Below, piece after piece: positions 20,660-29,771 of a stretch of 64,000 nt of DNA. The notes below the pieces were generated by a model, which ran no database searches, had not been told where the DNA came from, and saw only the letters and a list, made by a program, of their open reading frames with translations. The stretch is taken from positions 1 through 64,000 of the forward strand of contig JANYAM010000199.1 in assembly GCA_025361365.1 (NCBI GenBank), read 5' to 3'. A program made the translations under genes and the position numbers. This DNA comes from Opitutus sp. (GTDB taxonomy: Bacteria; Verrucomicrobiota; Verrucomicrobiia; Opitutales; Opitutaceae). Every line of letters starts with the position of its first letter. Within the stretch, counting starts at the first letter, position 1.

Positions 20660-21294
20660 CAGTTGGCGACCCTTTTGTTGCGGAGCATGTAGCGGGCGGA
20701 GATGGCCGAGTTGCTGGCACCGACGGTCGCGACATTGGTGCGCGTAGCGCGCAGGGTGAGCTGCAGCAGCTTGGTCTCGCTGTCGTTGCTGGCCGTGTTG
20801 TCACTCACGCCTGGCTGCTCGAGCTTGTAACGCTTGAAGGCGAACTCCGGCGCCACGCTGCGGATCAGCACGGTGCGGGGTTGGCCGGCGTCGCCGGCGA
20901 GACGGTAAAAGCTCCCGCAAGTGTTGCTCGCGGCGTCGCTGTCGTAGGCATAGGTCACCGGACTGCCGCTGACCGTGAGGGTGATGCTCTGCGCGCTGTT
21001 CCAGTGCACCTCCGTCGCATTGCGGGTGTCACGGGCAAACGTATCCATTCCGCGCCGCACCTCCGCCTCCATTTCGCTATAACCGCTCGAGCGGAAGCTG
21101 GTGCGGGCCAGGAACAGGAATGAGCTCAACACCGCCGCAAGCACCAACGTGCTCAGGGTCGCGGCGATCAGCACCTCGACGAGGGTAAAGCCTTTGCCCG
21201 GGCGGCCGCCGAAGGACGGCGCGTCCTGGACAAACACCGGGGCGGCAGCAGCCGGCAACGGTGCCAGATTAGTGCGTGGTGTAAAAGTAGTCAT
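20659..21294 (-). CDS. PilW-like prepilin-type protein
   Basis: [52 protein letters not shown]. Confidence 0.83.
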   Translation of the reverse strand: MTTFTPRTNLAPLPAAAAPVFVQDAPSFGGRPGKGFTLVEVLIAATLSTLVLAAVLSSFLFLARTSFRSSGYSEMEAEVRRGMDTFARDTRNATEVHWNSAQSITLTVSGSPVTYAYDSDAASNTCGSFYRLAGDAGQPRTVLIRSVAPEFAFKRYKLEQPGVSDNTASNDSETKLLQLTLRATRTNVATVGASNSAISARYMLRNKRVAN

Positions 21295-21691
21295 TGAGGC
21301 CGCTCTTGCCGTAGCGGGTGATGAGCCGGGCGGTATGTTCGCCGCCATCGTAGCCACGCCAGACCGCGGTTAGCGTGATCTGTTTCATGTCAGTCTTGAT
21401 ATCCGTGATCTCCCGGGCGCAGGTGAACCGGCTGCCGTCCGCCGCATCGGCTGTCGCCACCGTGCTGCCGCCCGTCTGCTGCAGGCTCGCGAGCTGGGTC
21501 CAGCCCAACAGGCGGATGCGCTCCATCTCGGATTGCATGATCTGGGAGGCGGCGGTGAGATTGCGGGCCGTGTCCAGCGCCTGCAGCCCGCGCTGGCTGG
21601 TGGTGATGGCGGTGACGATGCCGAAGACCAGCACGGTCGAGGCCACCATGACCTCGACGAGCGTGAAACCGGCCAAACGGGGTGGCTTCAT
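21269..21691 (-). CDS. PilV-like prepilin-type protein
   Basis: [44 protein letters not shown]; start overlaps the histidine kinase stop (ATGA). Confidence 0.85.
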   Translation of the reverse strand: MKPPRLAGFTLVEVMVASTVLVFGIVTAITTSQRGLQALDTARNLTAASQIMQSEMERIRLLGWTQLASLQQTGGSTVATADAADGSRFTCAREITDIKTDMKQITLTAVWRGYDGGEHTARLITRYGKSGLNDYFYTTH

Positions 21692-23304
21692 GGTGCGGCC
21701 TCCGTGAAGGGAAACGTGATGGTGACGGTGGCGCCGCGGGCCGGCGCTGAATTCAGGCGCAGCCGTCCGCCCATCTCCCGGGCCCGGGACGCGAGGTTGT
21801 GCAGCCCGCTGCCCTGACCGGTGACCAACGCGGGGTCGAAGCCCCGGCCGTCGTCGCGCACAGTCAGCACGCCTTCGCCCGCGGACTGGGTCAAAGTGAT
21901 GAGCACCTTCTTCGCTTCCCCGTGCCGCAGGGCATTGCTGATGCATTCGCGGGCAATCTGCAGGGCGTGGACTTCCTGTCCGATGGTCAACTGGCTGGCG
22001 GCGCGGGCATCGACCTTGTGGACAATGCGCACGGGCCACAGGGCCTGCATGGTGCGGGCCAGAGCGGCCAGCTCCTGAGCGAAGCCGTGGCGCTGCAGCT
22101 GTTCGGGCTCAAGCCCGCTGATAAACCCCCGCACCTCGCGGATCACGCCATTCAGGCTCTGCCGGCAGTGCGAGAGGCGCGTGCGCGCGGCGGCCTGGTC
22201 GCGCTCCATTTCCGACATCGCACTCTCCAGGCCCAGGCCCGCGGCATAGATGGACTGGATGACGCCGTCGTGCAGATCCCGGGCGAGTCGCGCGCGCAGC
22301 TCGAGTGAGCGCCGCACCAGCTCCTCGCTCCGGCGCAACGCTTCCTCGGCGCGCTTGCGCTCTTCATTCTCCTGCTGCAGTGCCTGGCGTTGCGCGAAGG
22401 AGTGGGTGATGAGCTGCGCGACGCGGCCCAGCTCATTGTTCTCCTGCTGGAGGGAGGAGATCACGGAGGCATCCTCCTGCGCGAGACTCGTGCCGATCCG
22501 GGCCAGGGGACGCAGCACCCACTGGCGGACGCCCAGCCAGACCGTCGCAATCACCAGCAGTCCGAACAACAGCAGCACGCGGACCGCGAGCGTGTCCGCA
22601 TCGATAGCCTCGGCGAATTTGGGGTCGGGCAGGGTGGTCTGTAACTGGCGAAGGATGCGGCCCTGCGGGTCCCGCAGTGGCAGCAGCAGATGGGCCGGGT
22701 TTGCCGGCCCCCCTGCTGGCACCAGCTCCACGCGCATTTCCGACAGCCGGCTCAGGGTTGCCAGAAAGCGCGGACTCCACCAGCGGGAGACCAGCAGCCA
22801 GCCGCGGGGACTTCCGCCCGGGTGCGCCGCTCCAATAGGCTCGCACCACGTTTCAAGCAGTCCGTCGCGGCTTTCGGTGAAGAGATGCCGGGTCTGGCCG
22901 TTGCCTAGCGAAGCCAGGAGAGCGGGCGTCGCCGGCAGCGGCAGCGGCGGTCCCGGGTGTTGCTGGGCCGAATAGATGAGTTCGCCTTTTTCCGTCAGCA
23001 CCCACAACGCGTGGGCATCGTAATTGACCAGATTCTGCTTGAGGGTGTCATCCGCCCAGGCCGGATCGCGTCGCTCCAGGAATGCCTCCATCTCGGGCCA
23101 CTCGCTGAAGTCACGGACGAAGCGCTCGAGCGGCTGGTTGGCCAGGCTGATCCACTGCTGGAGGGATTGCTGGCTGGTCCGCACCGCTTCCTGCCGCAGT
23201 TCGTCGATCCGGGACTGCTCTTTTTGACGCAGGTATTGCAGCACCCCAAGAAAGGTGACCAGCAATAGACCCAGCAATAGGGTCATTCGGACTTTGATGC
23301 TCAT
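21688..23304 (-). CDS. NarX-type sensor histidine kinase (HisKA_3) with CHASE4-like extracytoplasmic domain
   Basis: ARLARDLHDGVIQSIYAAGLGLE H-box; HATPase DDGRGFDP...GSGLHNLASRAREMGGRL; periplasmic RFVRDFSEWPEMEAFLERRDPAWADDTLKQNLVNYDAHALWVLTEKGELIYS. Confidence 0.88.
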   Translation of the reverse strand: MSIKVRMTLLLGLLLVTFLGVLQYLRQKEQSRIDELRQEAVRTSQQSLQQWISLANQPLERFVRDFSEWPEMEAFLERRDPAWADDTLKQNLVNYDAHALWVLTEKGELIYSAQQHPGPPLPLPATPALLASLGNGQTRHLFTESRDGLLETWCEPIGAAHPGGSPRGWLLVSRWWSPRFLATLSRLSEMRVELVPAGGPANPAHLLLPLRDPQGRILRQLQTTLPDPKFAEAIDADTLAVRVLLLFGLLVIATVWLGVRQWVLRPLARIGTSLAQEDASVISSLQQENNELGRVAQLITHSFAQRQALQQENEERKRAEEALRRSEELVRRSLELRARLARDLHDGVIQSIYAAGLGLESAMSEMERDQAAARTRLSHCRQSLNGVIREVRGFISGLEPEQLQRHGFAQELAALARTMQALWPVRIVHKVDARAASQLTIGQEVHALQIARECISNALRHGEAKKVLITLTQSAGEGVLTVRDDGRGFDPALVTGQGSGLHNLASRAREMGGRLRLNSAPARGATVTITFPFTEAAP

Positions 23305-23369
23305 GCAGGTGCTTGGCGAATGCAGGCGGGGGATTTTTCCCGGGCAACAGTATTCAGCGCGGGCAATCC

Positions 23370-23404
23370 TAAGACTCTATCCAGCTAGAGCTATAAGGCT
23401 CTAT
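23370..23404. promoter_or_regulatory. Pair of 11-nt direct repeats upstream of the kinase-pilin operon
   Basis: Plus strand TAAGACTCTAT (23370-23380) and TAAGGCTCTAT (23394-23404), 24-bp periodicity, one mismatch. Confidence 0.4.
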
Positions 23405-23484
23405 TTTGACTGTTTCAGACGCGTCTAGTCAGTCAGGTCGGCGCGATTGAACAGAACCAGACTGGAGGGCTGGCGCGCCGGAAA

Positions 23485-24147
<663 letters not shown>

Positions 24148-24195
24148 TGGCGGTGAATTTAGGGGATGAAGGGAAAAGGCGCAAGGCGGGGCTGT

Positions 24196-25200
24196 TCAAA
24201 GCGGGTTGATTTGCGTGATGCGGCCGTTCGCATGCGACCAACGATGCAGGTCCGGGCCGGCGCCCTGCTTCAGGGCCTTGAAGAGCTCGGGTGCGTCGCG
24301 TTTCTGCAGCATCAGCTCGGCGACGCCGCCGGCGTCACAGTTGAAAATTTTCGCGTAGCCCTTGTAGTGGCGCGGTTCGCCCAAGATGCAGGAGAGCCCC
24401 TCCTTCACCAAGGCTACCGAGGGCACGGCCGGGCGCCGGTCGAGAACGAGGAAACAATAGGGTAGGGAACGCAGGTCGATGCCGGCGCGCTGGCCAAACT
24501 TAACCCAAGCGGAGTCGGCATAAAGGCTGGCGGGCGGAGCCGCGAAGAAATGGCACCAGTGACGTTCGTTGCCGGCCGCGAGCACGCCACACGCCGCTTG
24601 GTGCGGACAGGGTGCGATGGGGTTCAGCCCGCTGATCCGCAGTTTCTCGCGCCAACCGCCGAGCGCGCGGCTGACCTCATGCGTGCCGGGTTCGACCCAG
24701 AGAATGGTCTGGGCACGGGCGCACAACTCGGCGAACTCGGCTCGCGCCACGTCGTCGAGCTCGTTAAGCACATGGCTGGCGACCAGGACCCCGATCGGCT
24801 CGTTCGAGCGCAGGAAGCGGGTATCGGCGCGGCGGACCTCAAGCTGCGGGTAAAGTTTGCGTCCATGGTGCTCGGCGAAATCCATCGCGAGTTCCGAGTG
24901 GTCGTGCACCCCCAGCTTGCTGAAATTTCCGGTTCCGAAAAAATCCACCACCCGCCGCCCGGCGACGCCGCTGCCGCAACCCCAGTCGAGCACCGTGGCT
25001 CCGGCCGGTGGGGACCACGCGCGCAGCTTCAATTCCGCCAGCACGGCATCCCATTTCCAGCCGATGCGCTCGCCATAGGTGAGATTGTAGCCTTCAAGGT
25101 CGGTGATCGTGTGCCAGTAGGGGCCGGCCGACTTGGCGTCGGACAAAAACGTCTCGCGCAGCCGGTCCAGAACTTCCCAGTCGAGGCTCTCCAGGTTCAT
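24196..25200 (-). CDS. Rsm22-like (METTL17-like) SAM-dependent methyltransferase
   Basis: VLDWGCGSGVAGRRV motif I; LWVEPGTHEVSRAL; APCPHQAACG...WCHFF cysteine motif typical of Rsm22/METTL17. Confidence 0.75.
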   Translation of the reverse strand: MNLESLDWEVLDRLRETFLSDAKSAGPYWHTITDLEGYNLTYGERIGWKWDAVLAELKLRAWSPPAGATVLDWGCGSGVAGRRVVDFFGTGNFSKLGVHDHSELAMDFAEHHGRKLYPQLEVRRADTRFLRSNEPIGVLVASHVLNELDDVARAEFAELCARAQTILWVEPGTHEVSRALGGWREKLRISGLNPIAPCPHQAACGVLAAGNERHWCHFFAAPPASLYADSAWVKFGQRAGIDLRSLPYCFLVLDRRPAVPSVALVKEGLSCILGEPRHYKGYAKIFNCDAGGVAELMLQKRDAPELFKALKQGAGPDLHRWSHANGRITQINPL

Positions 25201-26399
25201 GCGCCGAGGTCGAAATAGAACTGCCGCGCCAGGGCCTGCGACTTGATGCCGTAGAACGCGGCTAGTTCGCGGACCTTGAGCGCGGCCGCCTCGGTGCGTG
25301 CGGGGCCGTTCCGTTTGGTCGCGGCGATCATGAGATTTTTTGCGGTGTGCTCCGTCGAAATAAACTCGAAGACCTTGGTCTCGTAGCCGGCCCACTCGAG
25401 CAAGAGGGCACGGAGGGCGTCGGTAACGAACTCGGCGTGGCGTTCCTGAAAAATTCCGTGGCGCAGCGCGGGCGCCAGCACGGGGGCGGCGGTGAGCTGC
25501 GGGCGCAGCTCCTTCTGGCAGCAAGGCGCGACCACGATGAGCGCGGCACCGGCCTGCACGCCCTTGGCGAGCGCGTCGTCCGTGGCCGTGTCGCAGGCGT
25601 GCAGGGCGATGAGCACATCGAGCGCCGGCAGCTTGGCCGACTCAATCGTGCCCTGGACAAAGTTGAGGTTTTCCCGGGCCGTGTCCCTGGCGATGCGGTT
25701 GCACAGCGTCACGAGTTCCTCGCGGGCTTCGATGCCGCGGACATGGGCGGCGCGCTGCTCGACGAGGTTGAAATAATCGTGCGTGGCGAAAGTCAGGTAA
25801 CCCTTGCCGCAGCCCATGTCGGCGATTTCCAGCGGGCGGTGCGTCGGCAGGGCGGCGTCTGCGGCGAGATGACTGAGGATTTCGACGAACTTGTGGATCT
25901 GCCGGTGCTTGTCGGCCTGGGCTTCGCGCACGGCGCCGGTCGGCGTGGTGACGCCGAGTTTCTCGAGCCAGGGATGGCTCTGGTCCGTGAGCAGGCGTTG
26001 TTTCGTGCGGTCGTGCTCCCCGTCCGCCTTTTCCACCGCAGCCGGGCCGTAGGTGAGGCGCGGCTCGCCTTTCTTGTTGAACTCGAGCTGGGTCATCCGC
26101 GCGGTGGTGAAGAGGTGGGCGCTGTGAAAGTCGGCGCCGATGAGCGCCGCCAGCGCCGTGATGGCATCCTCGGGCGCGTGGTTTTTCGTGATGTCCTGCC
26201 GCTCATGCCGCCAGACAAAGCAGAGGTGCGGCGCGGCGCGCAACGTGACAGGGCGCACGAGCAGGTTGCGGAGGGTGGCGTCGGCTCCGCGGGGCTTGCC
26301 GAGCGTGAGCTTCACGAAGCTGCCGTCGCGGATGCTGGCGCCGAGTTGAATCAGGAAATCCTCGCGGGGCGGGACGATGGTGGTCACGGCCACGAGCAT
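25197..26399 (-). CDS. Class I SAM-dependent methyltransferase (Methyltransf_32-like)
   Basis: IADMGCGKGYLTFATHDYF; DVLIALHACDTATDDALAKGV...VVAPCCQKEL. Confidence 0.8.
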   Translation of the reverse strand: MLVAVTTIVPPREDFLIQLGASIRDGSFVKLTLGKPRGADATLRNLLVRPVTLRAAPHLCFVWRHERQDITKNHAPEDAITALAALIGADFHSAHLFTTARMTQLEFNKKGEPRLTYGPAAVEKADGEHDRTKQRLLTDQSHPWLEKLGVTTPTGAVREAQADKHRQIHKFVEILSHLAADAALPTHRPLEIADMGCGKGYLTFATHDYFNLVEQRAAHVRGIEAREELVTLCNRIARDTARENLNFVQGTIESAKLPALDVLIALHACDTATDDALAKGVQAGAALIVVAPCCQKELRPQLTAAPVLAPALRHGIFQERHAEFVTDALRALLLEWAGYETKVFEFISTEHTAKNLMIAATKRNGPARTEAAALKVRELAAFYGIKSQALARQFYFDLGA

Positions 26400-26442
26400 A
26401 GTGAAAACCCGGCGATTGCGAGCGCGATGCGCCGCGGTCCGC

Positions 26443-27309
26443 TCAAAGCTTTTTCAGCGCGTCGATAGCCTGGGGGAACTTTGGATCAACTTTGAGCGAC
26501 GCTTCATAGGCGGCGCGGGCCCCGGGCTTGTCGCCCTGTTTTTCCAGGATGTTTCCCATCCGCCAGTGGGCGGCGGCGTGTCCGGGCTGGCCCTCGGGTG
26601 GAGTCTGGGTGAGGCACTGCCGCAGGGCTGCGAGCCCGCGGTCCAGCCGCTCGCCCGTGATGGCCGCGAGCCGGCCGCTCTGGAACAGGGCGGCATAGTC
26701 ATCCGGTTTCTGGACGAGGACTTCGTCAAACTCGCCGAAAGCCTCGGTGTATTTCTTTTCCGTCACGTAGAGACCGGCGACCGCCATTCGCCCGCGCCCG
26801 GCGTCCAGTTTCTTGATTTCCCGGGCCTCCGCATAGGCCTTGTCCATGCCACCGCCCACTATGCCCGGAGCCTGTTGATAGAAGCCGAGGAGGCTGAAGT
26901 GCGCGTCGATGCTCTTCGGGTCCAGCTCGACCGCCTTTTCGTAGGCGGTGCGGCACTTGCCAGCCAGGCCCATCTTGGAAAACAAACCCGTCTTCTGCGC
27001 CGCGCTGCCATAGGCGTCACCGAGCCGGAGAAAATAGCGGCTTTCGGCGGGTGCGAGGGCCACTGCTTTTTCGAGCAGAGTGACCGCCTGGTCCGCGTCG
27101 TCGCGCTGCAGCGCCAGCCGGCCGAGATAGAACTGGACCTCGGCGTTTTTTCCGTCGGCCTGGGCGAGCGCCTCGAACGCCTTTTGCGCCTCGAGCGGCT
27201 TGCGCTGCTGGTAAAGGTCCGTGGCCGCTTTAAAAGCGGCCGGATCAACCGCGGCGACCCCAAGGACAGCGAGGCTGAGGCAGGCGAGGGCGGCGCAGAA
27301 TCGTTGCAT
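26443..27309 (-). CDS. Secreted TPR-repeat protein
   Basis: Signal peptide MQRFCAALACLSLAVLGVAAVD; multiple TPR units (AEVQFYLGRLALQRDDADQAVTLLEKAVALAP, AAAHWRMGNILEKQGDKPGARAAYEASLKVDPKF). Confidence 0.85.
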   Translation of the reverse strand: MQRFCAALACLSLAVLGVAAVDPAAFKAATDLYQQRKPLEAQKAFEALAQADGKNAEVQFYLGRLALQRDDADQAVTLLEKAVALAPAESRYFLRLGDAYGSAAQKTGLFSKMGLAGKCRTAYEKAVELDPKSIDAHFSLLGFYQQAPGIVGGGMDKAYAEAREIKKLDAGRGRMAVAGLYVTEKKYTEAFGEFDEVLVQKPDDYAALFQSGRLAAITGERLDRGLAALRQCLTQTPPEGQPGHAAAHWRMGNILEKQGDKPGARAAYEASLKVDPKFPQAIDALKKL

Positions 27310-27343
27310 GCGGCTGAGAACGTGGACGCGAGGCGGAGTTCCG

Positions 27344-29764
27344 TCAATCCGTGCGCAGCGCGATGATCGGGTCGATCCGCGCGGCCCGCAGCGAGGGCAA
27401 CAGGCAGGCGAAAGCGGCGACCACGGCGAAGAGCACGGTGACGCCGCCGAAAACGAGCGGGTCGAGCGGCTCGATCTGATAAAGCAGCGACGCCAGCAGG
27501 CGCGACCCGGCGGCCGACGCCCCGAGGCCGATGACCAGGCCGAGGGCGACCAGCTTCATGCCTTGGCTGAGGACGAGTGAAACGACCTGTCCCTTCGCAG
27601 CCCCCAGCGCCATGCGGATGCCGATCTCGCTGGTGCGCTGCGTGACGGCATAGGCCAGCACGCTGTAGAGGCCGACGGCGGAGAGCACGAGCGCCACGCC
27701 GGCAAAGATACCCGTGAGCCAGGCCACGATTTTCTGGAAGCCGAAGGAGGTCTGCACGGTGTTGTCCAGCGTGCTGAAGAAGGAAATAGCGATGGTATTG
27801 TCCACCGCCGCCACGGCCGAGCGCATGAGCCCCTGGAGGGCGGCCGGGTCGCCATCGGTGGAAGCGAGCAGGGCGAGGCCGGGCCGGCCGAATTGGCGAA
27901 GCGGATAATAAAACGAATCGGGTGGCACGGCGTTGAGGCCGTTGGATTTTACGTCGCCGACGATGCCGACAATCTCAAGCTTGATGTCGGCGTTGGCGCC
28001 GCGAAGGAGGACCTTGCCGATGGCCGATTCATTCGGAAACAGGTGCTTGGCGAAGGTCTCGCTGACGACGATCACCGTCGGCACGCCTTCCCGGTCGAGC
28101 GGCGTGAAGAGCCGGCCTTCCTTCAGCGGGATGTGCAACATGGCGAAATAGTCCTCGGTCACGACGTTGAGGTTGGCCACCGGGCGTTGCGCGGTGGGCG
28201 GGATGGGCTGGCCCTGCACCGCGTAGATGGCCCGCGGGCTGAAGCCGGAGAGCGGCAGACCGAGCGAGGCCCCGGCGAGCTTCACCTGCGGGTAAGTGCG
28301 AAGCTTCTCGCTCACCCGGTAGACAAAATCCGCCTGTTGGGCGGCGGTGGCGTAGCGTCCGCCCGGCAGGCTGACGAAGGCACTGGCGATGCCCTTGCTC
28401 TGGAAACCCGGTGAGGTGGACGTCAGCTTGATGAAGCTGGCGAGGAGCAGACCGGAGCCGATGAGCAGCATGACGGAGAGCGCGACCTCGGCGACAATGA
28501 GGAAACCCCGGAAGCGCACGCCCCGCGCCCCGGACGAGCCACGGGCGGAGTCCTTGAGCACCTCGGAAAGTTTCACCCGGGAAGCCGCCAGTGCCGGCAC
28601 GAGGCCGATGGTGAGACAGGCCAGCACCGACAGCCCGGCCGTGAAAGCGAGCGTCAAGCTATCGAGCGGGAAAGTCGTATTGGGCGGCAGCTGACTCGCC
28701 AGGAAATTCTCCAGCCCGGCGAGTGCCCACACGGCAAAGAGCACGCCGAGCCCGGCCGCAATGAGGGAGAAGAGCGCCGTCTCGGTGAGGAACTGGCGGA
28801 TTAACTGTCCGCGCGTGGCGCCCATGGAGAGGCGGATCGCGATCTCCTTGTGGCGCGCAGTGAGGCGGCTGAGGAAAAGGTTGGAGACATTGGCGCACGC
28901 GATGAGCAGGACAAAGGCGACGGCGATGAGCAGTGTATAGAACGTCGCGCGCACCGGCCCGACCTGCTCCTCGATCCAACTGCGGAGTTCGTTGTTGTTG
29001 GTCGTGTCGAGGTGGCCGGGAAAGGCGTCCTTGTAGTGCTGCGAGATGGTCTTCACCTCGGCGGCGGCCTGCTCAAACGTGACGCCCGGCTTGAGCCGCG
29101 CGGTGATCTGCAGGAAGCCCGCGCCGCCCTGGATCTGTTCGCGCGTGAGGCCCGGCGGCTCGAGCGGGTAGGGCACGACAAGCTGCGTGCCGGCGATGGG
29201 CGCGGGCAGGGTTTCCGGCAGGATGCCAATGACGGTATGGCCGATGCCGTTGAGCATAACCGTCTCGCCGATAATGCTGTCGCGCTGGCCGAAATGGGTC
29301 TTCCAGATCGCATAGCTGAGGAGCGTCACCGGCGCGCCGCCGGGCTTGTCCTCGTCGGCGGTGAAGTTGCGGCCGCGCGTGAGTTTCAGGCCCAGCGTGG
29401 GCACCCAGCCGGCCGTGACGTTGAGGCTGGTGAGCTGTTCGGGCTCCGCATCGGGGCGGGTGAGAATGTGCGAGTTGAAGCCCGAGGCGGCGAAGCCGCT
29501 GAACGACTGTTGCGAGTCGCGGAACAATTCGTATTTCGGGACCGACATGATTGGCGCCACGACGTTGCGGTCGGGATTGTTGGTCCAGATGCGCACGAGC
29601 CGTCCGGCGTCGGGCAGGTCGATCGGATGGAGGACGAGCTTGTTGAAAATGCTGAACAGGGCGGTGTTCGCGCCGATGGCGACGGCGATGGTGAGCACGG
29701 CGACCGCGGTGAAGCCCGGCGACTTGAGCAGGGCGCGGCAGGCGAACTTGAGGTTCGGAAACAT
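27344..29764 (-). CDS. ADOP-type ABC permease, copy 5
   Basis: 806 aa; MFPNLKFACRALLKSPGFTAVAVLTIAVAIGANTALFSIFNK ... LPSLRAARIDPIIALRTD. Confidence 0.93.
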   Translation of the reverse strand: MFPNLKFACRALLKSPGFTAVAVLTIAVAIGANTALFSIFNKLVLHPIDLPDAGRLVRIWTNNPDRNVVAPIMSVPKYELFRDSQQSFSGFAASGFNSHILTRPDAEPEQLTSLNVTAGWVPTLGLKLTRGRNFTADEDKPGGAPVTLLSYAIWKTHFGQRDSIIGETVMLNGIGHTVIGILPETLPAPIAGTQLVVPYPLEPPGLTREQIQGGAGFLQITARLKPGVTFEQAAAEVKTISQHYKDAFPGHLDTTNNNELRSWIEEQVGPVRATFYTLLIAVAFVLLIACANVSNLFLSRLTARHKEIAIRLSMGATRGQLIRQFLTETALFSLIAAGLGVLFAVWALAGLENFLASQLPPNTTFPLDSLTLAFTAGLSVLACLTIGLVPALAASRVKLSEVLKDSARGSSGARGVRFRGFLIVAEVALSVMLLIGSGLLLASFIKLTSTSPGFQSKGIASAFVSLPGGRYATAAQQADFVYRVSEKLRTYPQVKLAGASLGLPLSGFSPRAIYAVQGQPIPPTAQRPVANLNVVTEDYFAMLHIPLKEGRLFTPLDREGVPTVIVVSETFAKHLFPNESAIGKVLLRGANADIKLEIVGIVGDVKSNGLNAVPPDSFYYPLRQFGRPGLALLASTDGDPAALQGLMRSAVAAVDNTIAISFFSTLDNTVQTSFGFQKIVAWLTGIFAGVALVLSAVGLYSVLAYAVTQRTSEIGIRMALGAAKGQVVSLVLSQGMKLVALGLVIGLGASAAGSRLLASLLYQIEPLDPLVFGGVTVLFAVVAAFACLLPSLRAARIDPIIALRTD

Positions 29765-29771
29765 CGGGACC

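Noticed and set aside
23328-23343. GGGA-TTTT-TCCC near the pilin-operon promoter as another UAS
   Set aside because: Inverted orientation and wrong spacing compared with the five enhancer sites; no sigma-54 element nearby.
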